Origin: Onthophagus taurus
Lineage: Eukaryota > Arthropoda > Insecta > Coleoptera > Scarabaeidae
Direction of reading: 5' to 3'
Assembly: GCF_036711975.1 (NCBI RefSeq)
Contig: NC_091967.1
Location: 13,888,001-13,952,000 of the forward strand
DNA length: 64,000 nt
The notes under the pieces: model-generated
Database searches by the model: none
What the model was told of the DNA's origin: nothing
Seen by the model: the letters and a program-made list of their open reading frames with translations, nothing else
Translations under genes and position numbers: made by a program
Shown: positions 29,701 through 44,700 of the stretch, piece by piece
Numbering within the stretch: position 1 is the stretch's first letter
How the letters are laid out: each line of letters starts with the position of its first letter

Positions 29701-32700
29701 TTATGTCATTATAGTTCTTAGTGGTACTTAAGTAAGTAGGTTTTTTGTTAAAGGTGTCTCGGCGGCGTAATTCAATGGTATTTGTAGAGATTATTTTGTT
29801 TAATCAAGTGTAAGGATTTTAATTGGTATGAATTATAAATTAGTTAAATTAATTAAATGGGAAATAAAGCGTGATTTAAAGAACAAATTTAAATTGTTAA
29901 TTTAAAATCATCGACAAATGACACTTTGGAATATTTGCTTTTTGGAGCTTAACAAACGCAAATAACGGTGCTGTAGAACAAACACAGCTGCAGTCGTTAA
30001 CGGAGCTATTTTATAAATGCAAACAACATTGTTTCCCAGTTAAAATCCCATAAATACCGTTGTTTTGAAGTTAAATAACGCCACTGTAAAATAACTTTGA
30101 AAGAATTATCTTTCGACATAGTTGTCTATGAATTGAAGTATTTATTCATAACAAACAAAATTGTGTACCAACTTTTTTCTGTTAACAATAATAAAAAAGA
30201 AATGCGACAGATCTCTATTACAAAGTAAATTCTTTTGTTACATACAAAAAGAAAAAAAGGAAGCAATTAAATGTGTAATAAAATGAGTAGCATTTATCTG
30301 ATTGGTTTACAAGAAAAGAAAAGGAAATGGGTGGTAACTCGCGAATGATGTTGTAATGCTGGTCCCTGATGTTCTTCGCGACAAGTGGTTCATCACCGAT
30401 TCCTCCGTCGTTTTTAATTGTGGCGTACAGTATTGTATCTCGGAAACAAAGGAAAAGGGAAACGCGAGACGTCTGTCGGCGGTCGACTCCGGTAATTTCG
30501 CAGGGTTATTTTATTGCGGTCTACAAGAAAAGAAAAAACAGAAAGAGATAAAATACACGGAACAGATAGGAAAGAACGAACAAGAAGAACAAAAAGATAA
30601 AAAGGAGGAAGAACACACGAAGAGAAGGTCTTCTTCCCGTCGTTCGTCCTCCTCCTCCTCCTTCTTCTTCCCGCATCGCTAAGGCAGATGAGAGAGAGAC
30701 CTTGTGCTAAGCCAGACGTTGGGCGCCACTGCACCATTATCCGCAATTAAACCCAACCGGTCGCGACTCGTCTACAATTGAGCCGCACGCAAACCGAACC
30801 AACGAAGACCCAGCAATTTACAATGTCCGGGAAACAGTGTGTTGTGTACTGTATACGTACGCAACTACTGAGTTGTGTTGTCGGTTTTACACCAAGCAAT
30901 GATACGCCTGAGTGTCAAGGAACATCCGTCGTAAATCTACTATAAAATTTTACGACACAATTTTCAATTTTCACTTACATAAAGGTCGACGCGTAGTGAA
31001 CTACATAAAAACTAGACACTAAACAATTCTTCATAAAATTATAGTAGCTAAACGACGAAAGAACAAAGCCGGAATTGTGGAAGAACCTAAACTATTCGCA
31101 AGATCTCAGCGACAACAGAAGAAAACAGCCAAACCATCAAAGTCCAGCTTGACAGTTGGAGAAAGAATAGTTTTATTGTATAAATGAGGAAACTGAAATA
31201 GTAATTTTGTCGGCAAATAAAGGTAATGCTACCATGGTAATGGACAGAAAGAAATATGAAGTCAAGGAATACATCCTACGGAATCCAGGCACCAATACTA
31301 GAATTAAAAAGACCTCGGGGTAAATAGTTAGGAAGATGAAGAGGTAATTAGGTTGATGGATATTCGATTGCAGGTACAGAAAAGTATGTTTTTTCAGGCA
31401 TATGTAACCCCAAGGATCTATGGCTTACAAAAAATCGATAAGACTGTCATTCGATGCGATGTAAGCAGAATTAACTTCTGCACACCACCACTTAGCCAAA
31501 GTATTGGTGTCTTTTACTGAAAACAATTTTATGAAATTAATTAGTAACATTTGATTAGAAATACAGGATCTATTATTCAGCAGAGATGCATTCTAAAAGT
31601 TTGGAGTTTTGTCTTTCACCGCCTTAGTTAAAAAAAGGAGTCCACGAGCAATTCAAATCACTATAAATGAGTATGATAATATTGTAGCTAAAGAGCTTAA
31701 AAAGATTTGTTAAGGTGATTTAGTTACTCTATATCATATAGATCAATGTTGGTGCTTCCGCAGATACCAGATCTATAATCAAGTACTTTCCATACTAGAC
31801 ATACCAAATCCCTATCCATTTGTCCATAGGCTGGCAAGTACAACAAAATCGTACAGGTTATGTTGGATGATAATGGTGACGAATTCAATTTCTGATCAAT
31901 GTTTGTCAATCCTGCTGGTGGATGCAAGTTATAATGTACATATGATGACAAGATATACCTATCCTGTAACGTTCTGCTAGCCGTCAAATTTAAATTATAA
32001 GACCATAATGAATACATAAACATTATAGGAGTTATTAGTGTGTAGCACGATAGTGTAGAGATTTTGTACGTCTTAAGATGTGTGCACTTTTGTATACAAA
32101 ATGCAAACCGACTCACAATTTTAATGAATGTAAAGATTTTAAAGAAGCTTCAATCTTTTTTCGTACTCCAGTCGAGACACATAACGAAAGATATGCCTTT
32201 CGTTATGGTGTATTGATGTGAATGTAATTCTTTGTAAGATATCTTTGTTAATTTCTGCGTTTTCACGATATACAATTAGTCGATTTAACAACGAATTAAT
32301 AATAACCCAAATAGAGGGTATACCATAAGAAAACGAACAGGAATGACAAGTTGCAATAGCTACATAACATAAAACAAGATGTCCATAAAAGATCTTGAGA
32401 TCTGACTCTTAAAGAACATCGATGGGCCAATAAGGAGAAGAAGCAGTAGACAACATCAGCAATTAGTTGTCACAATTAGACGTGTAGCATAAATTATTTC
32501 TTGTTGAGGAAATTTTTGTTTACAGTTAATGTTATTAATAAAATTTTGTAAATATTACTTAAAAATAAATGTTAAGTACTAATCGTTGAAGGATTTCACT
32601 ATTTATTTCATTTCTTTTATTATATTTGAATTTAACGACCGTAATGATTCAATTTTATTAACTATGAACTTCACATTACAAGTTTTGCCTTAAGAGTTGT

Positions 32701-35700
32701 TTTCATTTCTGTACCCGATTTATTCTGATTGAATATTTATGTTTATAAGAGTTTATAAAAATTCTAAACCAATAAGTACGCGAGGATTGATTAAGTTGGG
32801 AACCCCTCAATAAAAACATGTCACAAATATTTTCAAGAAAGAAATTTTTCTTCTATTTGTTTACCTTTTTACAAATTACAGGAATATGAAGATCCTGGTG
32901 CACAGATATGTGAGAAAGACGATATATTTATGACTTATATGATTATAGACCACTACAACTAATACAGCAATGTCAATTTTATCACCAATGATTGTTGCAT
33001 GATAGATCACTTTTATCTGGTTACACTTATTTACTATAATATTGTGCTGTTGTTGAAACGATTATGATTAGTTACTAAATCTCCTAATTTTTTGACATAA
33101 TAATGTCAATTCAGAAAAATGTGACTTAAGTAGATTCTTAAAAATCTTCTTTAATTACGTTTCATCAAGAAACACGAAAACAGTCCAAAAGCAAGCGATA
33201 AAGCAAACTAATTTAAAGTTAAAAAGAACATTGTTACCAACACGAATCACCAAAATAACCATGATTTTTCCTTTCAACCTAACGTCATATTGAGATGTTT
33301 GTAAACAAATTATATATTTCATATACGTCTTTAGAAAATGTTGTTGACTAACAAAGACTTTTTCATCTTTCATACACAACCTGAGAGACCTGCTTAAATA
33401 AGTAATTGCGGGCTTGCACAAAAATCCTGAACACGCCCGTTAACAAATAATAACATGGACTTGAGACGATCGTTGGCATCCTACGTATGCGTGTTTCAAA
33501 ATACCTTCGTCATTTTCGGTCCATTAAATGCCGTGCGGTCAGTCCGCTGAAGTCGTTCGATCGAAGGAGCACTGGAGAGGATGATCGCTCGCTTCCAACG
33601 AGAAAAGAGGCAGCTAAAAAAGGGGCCGTAGAAGGAAGAAAAAATGTTGAGAAGCGAATTTTACTGACTGATCGACCTACCTACGCGAATCCGGGTTGCG
33701 CTACGTATTGCTTAAACCGATCTTTTCGGGTGGCTGCACGTTGTCGTGTCAGATCCTTGTTAAAACTTTGTTTGCGTGGGATTTTATAATATATGTGTAT
33801 TGTCGATGGTTTTGTCTGTCTGTATCACGCTCCAATTATCCAGTGTAGTTTGTAACATAAAAATTGAGATGTCAAAAAGGATAAAAATGAAATCAGATAA
33901 ACAAAGAAAAATTCAACACTAAAGACCCTCTTCTTAATAAAAAGTAGCACGATCTCTTATTTGCCATCTAGACCAATTAGACCTCTTCAGTTGGAGATAA
34001 TTCGATAAAGATTACAGTAATACCAGTTTCGCCCAAGATACTCTACACATAATGAGTTCTAAAGAATGTTTCTTTTTTTTTGGTCGTTTTTTTTGCCCTC
34101 GGTGGACGTTTCTACTAAATCCCCTTATTGAAAGGACTATGGTCGCGAAAGGGCCCCGCGTTTTGTGAGAAACGCGGGCCCCCAAGCAACCTGGAGTCGG
34201 AGGAAACGGTCTATAATTTCGCGTCGTTATCCGAGTCTCGGCGGCACAACGGCTCTTATTATTATTTACCTGCCGAAAGGACGCCAAAGACCCCTTCGAC
34301 CGTTCCTCAAACGACCAGACCTCCGAGTGCCCTAATTGCTTAATAATAATCCGGGGGGGAAAGAGAAAAGGAGAATGATCACAGTTTGTTTTTTGGCTAT
34401 CATTTCAAATAATAGGAGGAATTTGAAAAAAAGGTAAAAAAAGAAAATTATAGGGATAGAAATTTAAATTTGAAAAATGAAGTCGATTTATTTCTCGTAG
34501 TTTCCTTTGGGAATCAATTTTCCTTGTAAATCTCCAACGATTAAGTGGCCATAACTCAGTGGCGTAATTAATAAAAAAGCGGCGTCGTTCTCGTTCATAT
34601 CGGCCATTAATATTCCAATAATGAAATTCGCGTCACCACGGATTTATGCCCGCAGCTTAATTAGAATAAAACGATTAAAACCTTCCAACTTGTATGGAAA
34701 TACCCCATCGTCGTCGGACGATTTCGACACGGTCACGTTTGCCTTAATTATTATGGTTTATTAAATCGTTAATCAGAAACTTCAGGCACCACACGCGAAC
34801 AAAATTGTTATATCTCTTTCTATCTCAATGTATCTCAACTTATCGGTATGGTTCCATAATAATCATATCTATGATATAACGGATTAATAAAAATAATCAA
34901 CAAACTAACTCTGAATAACAATTAAAACTAGAATTAATACTAGCATTAGAACTAACGCCAGAAACATTCGGGTTTAGCCGCACGTCTCTTAAGACGGCTA
35001 AACCCGAATGATGCTAGTTCTAAGTCTAGTGTTTGTTCTAGTTTTAGTTCAATGAAAACTATACAACAATCTAACATATAATAACCTCGTATAATACTCG
35101 TAAAAAAAAATTTTCATAAAAAAAAAATTAAGATGAAATATGCAAAAAGATGTTGTATGTTCAATTAACGGCAAACTTTAAAGTATACAAAATGAACCTC
35201 GAGGGCAAGTCCAAGAAGGTTCTTAACGACGCCCATCCACAGTTAATTATAACCACAACTTTTTGTTCTTCCTTTTCTTTCCAAGTCGCTTTCGTAAAGT
35301 CTTCGACGGCGCAATTAAAATTACTCCTCTTGAATATAGCAAAGTCATACTGCCTAAAGAGTTCAACGAGGCTGATTGTTCCCCCGATAAGAATCCCCTT
35401 CAAGAATGGGACCGACCGTAACTTGGACTTATTACGTGTCGGAACACGTTTAATTACGAGGTTGCGTAATAATTACGTCCGCGTTTTTGTCTTTTTATCC
35501 GTTATGGACACACCCAAAAATTCTTGAAGGTAAAATTGAAAAACAAATTTGTAATTTATTTTTAAAATTTAAAGAAAATTCAAGGTTGAGTAAATATAAA
35601 ATGATAAAATGCTACAACCTGGATTTACACTAAATTGAATGAAGCACTTGAGTCATTCAAGTTGGACGATTGCGACATGGTACATAAAAATAAACTGATA

Positions 35701-38700
35701 TCACAAAAATAACGTCGTTGCAACGAGGAAGATTCATCGTGATAAAATTAATCTTTATTCATACATAACCCTGACGCGAACTTTCTTAATCTTGCACAAC
35801 AACCGGAAAAAAAATCTAAAATGACCAAAAAGGATTTTGTCAGAAAGGATCGAAAAAAGACCATAAAAAATCAAAACCAACTCCGATATTGTTCCCCTTT
35901 TCAACTCTTCTTTATGCATGCTTTGATGAATGTCGAAATAAACACATAAACGGCGCTGTGATCAGTTTTGTCAGGTAGCTGAGGAAGTGAGATACAATAA
36001 CAGTTAAAGAAGGAGAGAGAGGGAGAAAAAGAACAGAAGCTAAATAGAATATAAAAGAACGGCCCGTGGAATCGAAGAAGAAGGACCGTGCCGTGTACCT
36101 TAAAAGATTCCTAAATAGCCAGGCTGACATGATGACAAAAGGAATTTCCATTGTGTGGAGTTGTGTTAGTTTTATTTTTCGGGTAGACTCCCCGCATACG
36201 AAGTTGCCAACTCATCGGGACCTCCCTATATATAAGCACGATACATGCTGATCAGGACTGGACATGCCCACAAAAACATATGGAAAAAAAATTAAATTGA
36301 TAAGTTGAAAATTGTTTTAGAAGTTCAAGTCGTTTTTAAATCAGATTGTTTAAACGAACTAAAAGAATTTTATCTTGATTTGAAGTAGATATAATAAAAA
36401 AAATAATCCACAGGTTTAATAAATAATCTTTCTTATTACAAAATCAATCTGAACACAACCTTTCTAATTAACAACTTTTAATAAAAATTCTTTGAAAATA
36501 AACAGTTACGATAAAATGTAATTTCTCAGTATACGATGTTGATTAGAAACATATACGTTATTTGGAAATGTTCTTCTCGAAATCACGAAGCATAGTTTTT
36601 CCTGTTAAAATTAAATGAAATATCGTTTAAAGTAAACATTTATATTAAGCAGGAATTTTTAAATTAAAACAATCGATAAGAGTTAATATCTTGAAAAAAC
36701 AACAAATTTTAATATTTTTGCATTTTTCACGATATCCATGCATCTAAGAGCAAAAGTACAAGAGACCAATATTGTTAAAAATAAAATTTGCTACAACTAT
36801 TGCTCTAAAAGCTTTTCTGTAATATGCTTAGATTCCCCAGTGCTACCATCAATAACTTGTAAAAAACAAGGAATTCATCAAATTTTCATATTTTCCTATT
36901 TTTCTCTATATCTATGCATCTAAGAGGAAAAATACAAGATAGCAATATTGTTAACTATGAAATTTGCTACGACTATTGTTTTAAAAGCTTTTTTGTAATA
37001 TGCTTAGATTCCCCATTGTTACCATCACCAACTTATAAAAAACAAGGAAATCAACAAATTTTAATATTTTCGTATTTTTCTCGATATCTATGCATCTAAG
37101 AGGAAAAATGCAAGATAACAATATTGTTAACTATGAAATTGGCTACAACTATTGTTCTAAAAGCTTTTTTGTAATATGCTTAGATTCCCCAGTGCTACCA
37201 TCAACAACTTGTAAAAAACAAGAGATTCATCAAATTTTCGTATTTTCCTATTTTTCTCGATATCTATGCATCTAAGAGGAAAAATGCAAGATAGCAATAT
37301 TGTTAACTATGAAATTGGCTACAACTATTGTTCTAAAAGCTTTTTTGTAATGTGCTTAGATTCCCCATTGTTACCATCACCAACTTATAAAAAACAAGGA
37401 AATCAACAAATTTTAATATTTTCGTATTTTTCTCGATATCTATGCATCTAAGAGGAAAAATGCAAGATAGCAATATTGTTAACTATGAAATTGGCTACAA
37501 CTATTGTTCTAAAAGCTTTTTTGTAATATGCTTAGATTCCCCAGTGCTACCATCAACAACTTGTAAAAAACAAGAGATTCATCAAATTTTCATATTTTTC
37601 TCGATATCTATGCATCTAAGAGCAAAAATACAAGAGAGCAATATTGTTAACTATGAAATTTGCTACAACTATTGTTCTAAAAGCTTTTTTGTAATATGCT
37701 TAGATTTCCCATTGTTACCATCACCAACTTATAAAAAACAAGGAAATCAACAAATTTTAATATTTTCATATTTTTTTCGATATCTATGCATCTGAGAGCA
37801 AAAGTACAAGAGTAGCATGTTGTTTGGAATAAGATTTGCTCTAACTTTTGTTCTAAAAGTTTTTTCACAACATGCTCCGATTCCAAAATAGTATCATTAA
37901 TGACTTGAAACAGCAAATTCGTCAAATTTTCATATTTTCCTATTTTTCTCGATATCTATGCATCTAAGAGGAAAAATGCAAGATAACAATATTGTTAACT
38001 ATGAAATTGGTTACAACTATTGTTCTAAAAGCTTTTTTGTAATATGCTTAGATTCTCCATTATTACCATCATCAACTTGTAAAAAACAAGGAAATCAACA
38101 AATTTTAATATTTTCATATTTTTCTCGATATCTATGCATCTGAGAGCAAAAGTACAAGAGTAGCATGTTGTTTGGAATAAGATTTGCTCTAACTTTTGTT
38201 CTAAAAGTTTTTTCACAACATGCTCCGATTCCAAAATAGTATCATTAATGACTTGAAACAGCAAATTCGTCAAATTTTCATATTTTCCTATTTTTCTCGA
38301 TATCTATGCATCTAAGAGGAAAAATGAAAGATAACAATATTGTTAACTATAAAATTGGCTACAACTATTGTTCTAAAAGCTTTTTTGTAATATGCTTAGA
38401 TTCCCCAGTGCTATTTCAACAACTTGTAAAAAACAAGAGATTCATCAAATTTTCATATTTTCCTATTTTTCTCGATATCTATGCATCTAAGAGGAAAAAT
38501 GCAAGATAGCAATATTGTTAACTATGAAATTGGCTACAACTATTGTTCTAAAAGCTTTTTTGTAATATGCTTAGATTCCCCATTGTTACCATCACCAACT
38601 TATAAAAAACAAGGAAATCAACAAATTTTAATATTTTCGTATTTTTCTCGATATCTATGCATCTAGGAGCAAAAGTCCAAGAGTAGCAAGTTGTTTGGAA

Positions 38701-41700
38701 TAAGATTTGCTATAACTTTTGTTCTAAAAGTTTTTTCATAACATGCTCCGATTCCAAAATAGTATCATTAATGACTTGAAACAGCAAATTCGTCAAATTT
38801 TCATATTTTCCTATCTTTCTCGATATCTATGCATCTAAGAGCAAAAATACAAGAGAGCAATATTGTTAACTATGAAATTTGCTACAACTATTGTTCTAAA
38901 AGCTTTTTTGTAATATGCTTAGATTCCCCATTGTTACCATCACCAACTTATAAAAAACAAGGAAATCAACCAATTTTAATATTTTCGTATTTTTCTCGAT
39001 ATCTATGCATCTAGGAGCAAAAGTCCAAGAGTAGCAAGTTGTTTGGAATACGATTTGCTATAACTTTTATTCTAAAAGTTTTTTCATAATATGCTCCGAT
39101 TCCAAAATAGTATCATTAATGACTTAAAAAAGCAAATTCGTCAAATTTTCATATTCTCTCATTTTTCTCGATATCTATGCATCTAAGAGGAAAAATGCAA
39201 GATAACAATATTGTTAACTATGAAATTGGTTACAACTATTGTTCTAAAAGCTTTTTTGTAATATGCTTAGATTCTCCATTATTACCATCATCAACTTGTA
39301 AAAAACAAGGAAATCAACAAATTTTAATATTTTCGTATTTTTCTCGATATCTATGCATCTAGGAGCAAAAGTCCAAGAGTAGCAAGTTGTTTGGAATAAG
39401 ATTTGCTCTAACTTTTGTTCTAAAAGTTTTTTCATAACATGCTCCGATTCCAAAATAGTATCATTAATGATTTGAAAAAGCAAATTTGTCAAATTTTCAT
39501 ATTCTCTTATTTTTCTCGATATCTATGCATCTAAGAGAAAAAATGCAAGAGAGCAATATTGTTAACTATAAAATTTACTACAACTATTGTTCTAAAAACT
39601 TTTTTGTAATTTGCTCCGATTCGCCGGTGTTACCATCAACAACTTGTAAAAAACAAGGATTACATCAAACTTTTATATTTTCGTATTTTTCTCGATATCT
39701 ATGCATCTAAGAGCAAATGTGCAAGAGAGCAATATTGTTAAATATAACATTTGCTACCACTATTGTCTAAAAGCTTTTTTGTAATATGTTCGCAATGTTA
39801 TAAACCGATGCTTGACCGACATAGGTTGGCAACCCTGAATCTAAGGGAATAGTACAACTCGGGGAATAACCCGAGTTGAATTCTATCTATGAGCGCTAAC
39901 ATTTATATTTAAATATATGTTGTATTAACGAGGTTGTATTAATTACTCTTTGTATGGATTCTTAAAAGCATTTTTCAAATGCATCAAGTTTTTAAACCGC
40001 TTAATTATTTGTTCAGGGATAACCAACATACACACTACAATGGGGTATCTTAGGCCTTCCACGTTAATTTTACGATCCGCCCGTTGCAGCCGGTAATCAA
40101 AGCCGCTCCTGTGGGCCCGTCTCTGGTATCCCACGAGAAAAGCATCCTTGAAAGCGAAGAGAGGCCGCTCTGCCTCTTGCTCTTTCTCTCCGTAGCACTT
40201 ATACGAAAGGATCTCGGGCTACACGCGCTCGCGAGGCCGGTAATTAATTAAAAATGTTTGTTTTTATTACGCGGCCCGGCTGCGCTCGTTCGGTCCACTC
40301 CGGGGAATCCAGCGGTTCCTCAACTTTTATATCTAACCACAAAGTTTTTATTAACGCAGATTTTTTTAAAAGTTTCCTTAATGAATCTAATTTAATATAA
40401 ATTAGTAGTTGTTTTCAATGACCTTTCGAAAAAACGTAATTTAATAAATATTAGGAATCAAATTAAAAACTAAATGATGGTAATTGAGAACTTTTTTATT
40501 CCAGCACAAAGGACGCGTTACTAAAATTTTCTTTTCAAAACTAAGTCAGAAAAAAAAAATAAGCCAAAAAAAATTGATTGATTTCCTAAATTTTAATTGA
40601 AAAATATTGAGAACCACTGCTAAAAAGTCTGAGAATATTAAACAACCGCCCGTGGGCCGTTCTTCGTTCCTGGGGCGAAGTCTCGACGAGGAGAACCAGT
40701 TGGTCAAGCGGCGCAAAGCAGCGGCTCCGTTCGTTCTCTCAACCGAAAAAAAACCAAGAGTAAAATTAACAGGGCTCGCTAAATTTAATTGTTGCGAAAT
40801 TATGCAGTAACGAGAGCCAGCCGAGACTGCGAGCGGAGCCGAAGGGACCCGCGGGGAGTTTACTGGATGTGGTTTTTCTGAGTTCGCGGTGTGTGGCTCT
40901 TTCAAGACGTCTTGGTCCCTGATTCTTGCATCGTTTTTTTTCCTTTTTTCGCTTATTCTTCATCGGGCATTTGTTCGACGTTGAAGGAATGAAAAAGATT
41001 GGAGAAGGTGGAGTCGGAATTTTGGACTCGAAAAGACTACCGATTTCTTTGGGAAAAAGGTAACGGAATTGGACAGGAATGCGAATACAGTAATCGTTCT
41101 TAGTTGGCATTATTTTGGTGAAGTTGGTGATTTTAAAACATATTCGAAATCAATTTGGGATGAACGATCTCATTTACTAGTAGATTATGTACTGAGATAT
41201 ACAAAATATAGCAAGCGACCGTTAATTTTCCAAAAGGAAAGTAATGTTGAGGATTTAATCTAAAGTGTATGTATGGGGCGCAGATCTGTGGTGAGATTAC
41301 ATCAGGGTTTGGTATTGCAAAGAATAGAAATTAGTGGCAGTATAATTGGTACCATTGGAATGAGTGTTGGGTTTAAGTAGAAAAGCATCATGACAAGAAA
41401 GAATAGAACATGACAGAACTTCCTATTGAATAGATAGACTTCAAAAATTCTAGGCGATCACTAAATTTTTTTTAGATGTGCTAGGAATTTTATAATTTTT
41501 ACACGAGTTTTAAATTGACTGATGGTGGTTTAGTTCTGAATTTCGCATTTGCTGCCCTAAGTATCACAAACAATACTTATGGCTAATGTAAGCCTGCTTC
41601 TGCCCAATTGAGTTTTTTCACATACACATCCCAGTATTAGACATGACCTTGTCAATAAAAACAGGAGATTGTTTTGACACTTTTGCACGATGTTTTATAC

Positions 41701-44700
41701 TTTCACGTTCTTTAAGAACACCGTTATAAGAAGACTGTCATCAGAATTATCGAGGTCGTACTGCCTTTATTATGGACATATGTAACTGTTATAATATTAC
41801 GATACCTATTAGAACAATTAATTCCGTTAAAATTCTTAGATTAATTTAAATTCCTTTAAGGTTGCGTATAATTGGGTTTGTATTTATTTATATAAATTTA
41901 ATAATTGTACTTAGTATAGAATGAGATTGCAGTAATTGGCAGCGGTCATTCCTTGCGCGTACTTCCTGCTTATGCAATAACTGTTCACTGTAGCGTGACT
42001 GTTGAGTATTTGAGATTCTCAGTGAAATCGCGTTCATACTGGGCCGCTTATAAGGAAGAGGAGCGCCAATCGTAAATCACTCCAAGTAATGCGGATATTT
42101 TCATCTTTGACAAAAGTTTCTTGCAATATGTTTCATATATGGATTAAAATTTTTTCTGTAAGCGATTGAACGAGAACGTTAGGTTATGGATAAGACATGA
42201 AATTGTATAAATTATATGAATACATTTATAAATAGTTGTTTGTAAATGAAACGTTTATCAACCAGGAAAATTGTTTCTCGTTACTCATAAAAGCAAGATG
42301 CAAATATAAATATAGCATTTACATGTTTGATAAAACGTACAAAATAAAATAAACAATTCTTATTTAAAAACTAAATACAGCACTGTTTACTCCTAAGTCC
42401 TTTTAAAAGCACATATTTCCTTTTTTTTTACATCTGCGTCATACAAACACAGTTAAATATACCCAGACCAAATAAATGACGAACATAAATGCATGTGCGT
42501 TCTATTTGAGTAAAGGTTTAAAGTGTAACATCTCGAAGAGTCACCATCAACACACAACAACGTTTGTGACAAATCTTTTCTTTAACCAGTAGAACTTACC
42601 TTGAATAGAAAAGTCGGTAGGCTCTCACGTAACAAAAAAAAACGGGGATGTTTACTTTTGAAACCGGACGTGAAGTGGTGCTTTTACACTTAAAACGTGT
42701 TCTGTGTTCTATGTACACAAGAATTCTCCTCTATTCTGAAAGCTAACAATTTTTCTTTGATGACTACTATGGTTCGTGTGAAAACAACATGATTGAACAG
42801 CGTGGTTCTTTTAGGCATATTTAAATTGAAATACCACACTTTCTGGAATGTAAGAGTAATGATCGCAATCAAGAGACCAATATAAATCCTTATCTTATCT
42901 CCTCACCAAATTATTAATGTCTGGATACCGGTATGTTTGCTATATTGGCGGCAAGATCGTTATGAAATGTTCAAATCCTTTTAGAGTTACCATGCGAATA
43001 AAACAAACAGTGTAATAACGTAATAATATTTCAATTCATTCAAGGTTTTTTGATTAGTTTTATAGATTCAAAAGGAAACGTAATTAATAAACTGACCGGC
43101 GCCATAGATCAGTCTCCCAATCGCCTTTTCGGAATGTCGTCGGTCTATTACAGATAATTAGGTCCACGCGATCGATTATATAAGTCGACTTCGAATAGAT
43201 TGAAAGTCGCGGCTCGGCGCCATGAATATGCATCTAATTAGTGTAATTCTACAACCAGCGGGTTGATCTGACTGGAAAAACGGAGCTTAACGGTATTAAA
43301 AGCTTTTTCCATCAACTGTATTATACGAAATTGATCGTAAAGAACGTTGCCCTACATTAAAATCCCCAGGTAATGAACGCTAAGATTGTTATTAATTAAG
43401 AAAATTTTCGAAATGTCATCGCCGTACCACTCCCAATTATTTACTTATTTTTCTTTTTATACAATTTATTTTTTATTTAAAAATGAATTGCCCTAACGAG
43501 CAGCTGCTTCGATCTTGCATGTCAATTTTCTGCATGAAGTATACTATAAACAGGTGTTACACAAATTCGACATCTGTTTTACATGCAAAGGAGCTTAAAT
43601 GTACTTTCTAAATTAGTATTCAAAAACAAATTACTTTTTTTAAGAACTTTATACATATGAGTTTAATTAAAAGCCTTCTTATAATTTGTTCTAAAATATC
43701 TTTTATAAAAATTTAATTTGTTTCACATTTCATGTTAAAAGCTTAAAAGATTAATATATATTGTTTTGACCGGTTTTGGCCGCTAGGAATCATCTTCAGG
43801 GCGAAGTTCTCCCGTTAAAAATCTATCATAAGCATTATTTTGAGGATTTAAAGACTTATCGTATTGAATGTAAGAGAATGTTATGAATGATAATAATTAT
43901 AAATTTATTTTTATAATATAAAATACTATTTACTGATGAATTCAGTTATGTTTTATTGGCCGTTGATGTTTTCTACTGTATATATCCCATGTAAAGTCGA
44001 TACGAAGTAATTTTAAAGACCCTTTGACAGATACATAACCTCAATTTGATTTTTTTCTCAATTTCTTATTCAAATCCTTATTTATCCGGTTAAGGCTATT
44101 GAAAATGATAATCTTAACATAGTAAGATTGAAAAACAGACGTCCTTTGTGTGATTAATGAAATTTTAGATGAAAATTCTTAATCTCAAGATTTGAGCATT
44201 TTCGGAATTTTGTCGTTGAATATAGAAGAAAACCAGATATCTAAAAAGCAAATTAAAGAAGCATTAAAACTAGAAGATTTTATACGTAAAAAAGTAGTTA
44301 TTAAAAAAAATTAATTAATATTTAATCAAATTAAATTAGTGACATTTCAAATGTTGAAGTTGGTAATATCAGAAAATATTAAAAACGAATTTCAAGTTAA
44401 TGGAATTGACCAATCAGGAAACACTATTTTTCAATTTCAACATTAAACAAAGGAAAATTAAAAAATTTAGTGCGATTTAGAACTTGAGAGAGAACACACG
44501 CAAATTTTGACTCGTCGGACTTTATAAATTCTAGCAACGTTGACATAACCTCAAAAAAAAAATAATTTGAAGAATTTCTTCGATTCAAACAAAAAAAAAA
44601 GGAATAATAACCCTAATGAAGAAACATCATCTTGGTTCCCGTTCCTGGTAATCCCAGAATCCCGTACCGTGAGCTTATTTATCCCACAACCAACAGACTA

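Noticed and set aside
30356-30746. Overlapping 108-110 codon ORFs on both strands
   Set aside because: They lie in a GC-rich, low-complexity purine/pyrimidine block; both strands are open simply because stop codons are rare there. No domain.
31724-32116. 130-codon minus-strand ORF
   Set aside because: Long for AT-rich DNA but no domain, lies opposite the Penelope-like relic's tail, and probably a chance frame.
33487-33789. 100-codon plus-strand ORF
   Set aside because: Basic low-complexity translation in a GC-rich island, no recognisable domain or splice context.
36738-39710. Repeated 61-82 codon ORFs on both strands
   Set aside because: They are by-products of the satellite monomers; the repeat length is not a multiple of three and the frame breaks at each unit, so no protein is supported.
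36696-39792. CRISPR-like array
   Set aside because: Repeats are 172-176 bp with no unique spacers, in eukaryotic intronic DNA; this is a satellite.
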